A DNA stretch of 64,000 bases from Ptychodera flava (Eukaryota; Hemichordata; Enteropneusta; Ptychoderidae), in the NCBI RefSeq assembly GCF_041260155.1, contig NC_091941.1, positions 23,433,247 through 23,497,246 on the forward strand, read 5' to 3'. The position numbers and the translations under genes were made by a program. The notes beneath the pieces are model-generated. The model had not been told where the DNA came from, did no database searches, and worked only from the letters and a program-made list of their open reading frames with translations. Positions 63,665 to 64,000 of this stretch are shown here, piece after piece (position 1 is the stretch's first letter; each line of letters begins with the position of its first letter).

Positions 63665-64000
63665 TGCAATGACCAATCTTCCTAACATCACAAAAACATT
63701 TTCATGAGACAAGTGATGATAAGTCACACCTAGAAGTAAAATACTTGGTCCTCAAGAAGTTCATCAAGTAATCCCTTTGACTACCGCAACGTACGGTAAA
63801 ACTGCTGTACAAAACATACTATAGACACTTGCTGGATCTTGCTGGAATATTCCGTCAGTCAAGGTACGTAAGCAAGTCTTTATGGCACTGGAAATTTCTG
63901 GCATTTTTGATATTCAGGGGGGGTAATTTAAACATTTTTGGTTCAAAACTATCTTTTGAAGCCTTGTTTCTAAAACAGAAACAAAAAGAATTCCACCTGA

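Larger units (their letters stand above)
58778..64000. other. Region upstream of the second FAM120B-like exons, no recognised gene
   Basis: This is probably a large intron of the second FAM120B-like gene, by comparison with the 5 kb intron at the same place in the first copy. It holds a 78 bp tandem duplication (58984), an inverted-repeat element (61576), a poly-C run (62321) and a GA microsatellite (63632). I found no exon in it. Confidence 0.4.

Overview
This is a stretch of animal nuclear DNA. Genes are split by GT-AG introns, the sequence is AT-rich, and it carries many transposon remnants, palindromes and microsatellites. The recognisable genes are a retinol dehydrogenase of the RDH11-14 type, a BtpA-family TIM barrel, TIMM50, and a relative of FAM120B (constitutive coactivator of PPAR-gamma). 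A FAM120B-like gene beside an animal BtpA gene, with this style of repeats, suggests a marine invertebrate. A non-vertebrate deuterostome such as a hemichordate is my guess, and the sequence does not prove it.

Layout. The left third reads on the + strand. The 3' five exons of a retinol dehydrogenase lie at 234-7499, and its 5' exons are beyond the window. An intronless BtpA-family gene follows at 9434-10360. A diverged ~340 bp tandem array occupies about 10.98-12.65 kb. A complete nine-exon TIMM50 gene runs from 12858 to 22576. The right part reads on the - strand. A FAM120B-like gene has its ATG at 45308 and its last recognised exon at about 32.9 kb. The last two exons of a second, tandem FAM120B-like gene lie at 58777-57719, with its 5' part presumably beyond the right edge. 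The two gene groups converge on a gene-poor zone at about 22.6-32.9 kb. I recognise no gene at 45.3-57.7 kb or 58.8-64 kb.

The introns and spacers hold much of the visible structure. There are hAT-like elements with terminal inverted repeats (TIRs) and target duplications, small piggyBac-like elements bounded by TTAA-CCCTTT, and a 0.6 kb near-perfect palindrome nested inside one of them. A Harbinger-like 2.3 kb element filled with a 150 bp satellite is inserted in another repeat that recurs four times in the window. Several CTCF-like motifs lie in the spacers.

The genes do not form a pathway. TIMM50 acts in mitochondrial protein import, the dehydrogenase in retinoid or aldehyde metabolism, BtpA is a TIM barrel of unknown role in animals, and the FAM120B-like proteins are FEN1/XPG-fold proteins. 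The points most worth following are the FAM120B-like tandem pair, its intact set of seven nuclease carboxylates, its large Q/H/Y-rich segment, and an in-frame minisatellite tail whose repeat continues in another frame past a possible splice donor.
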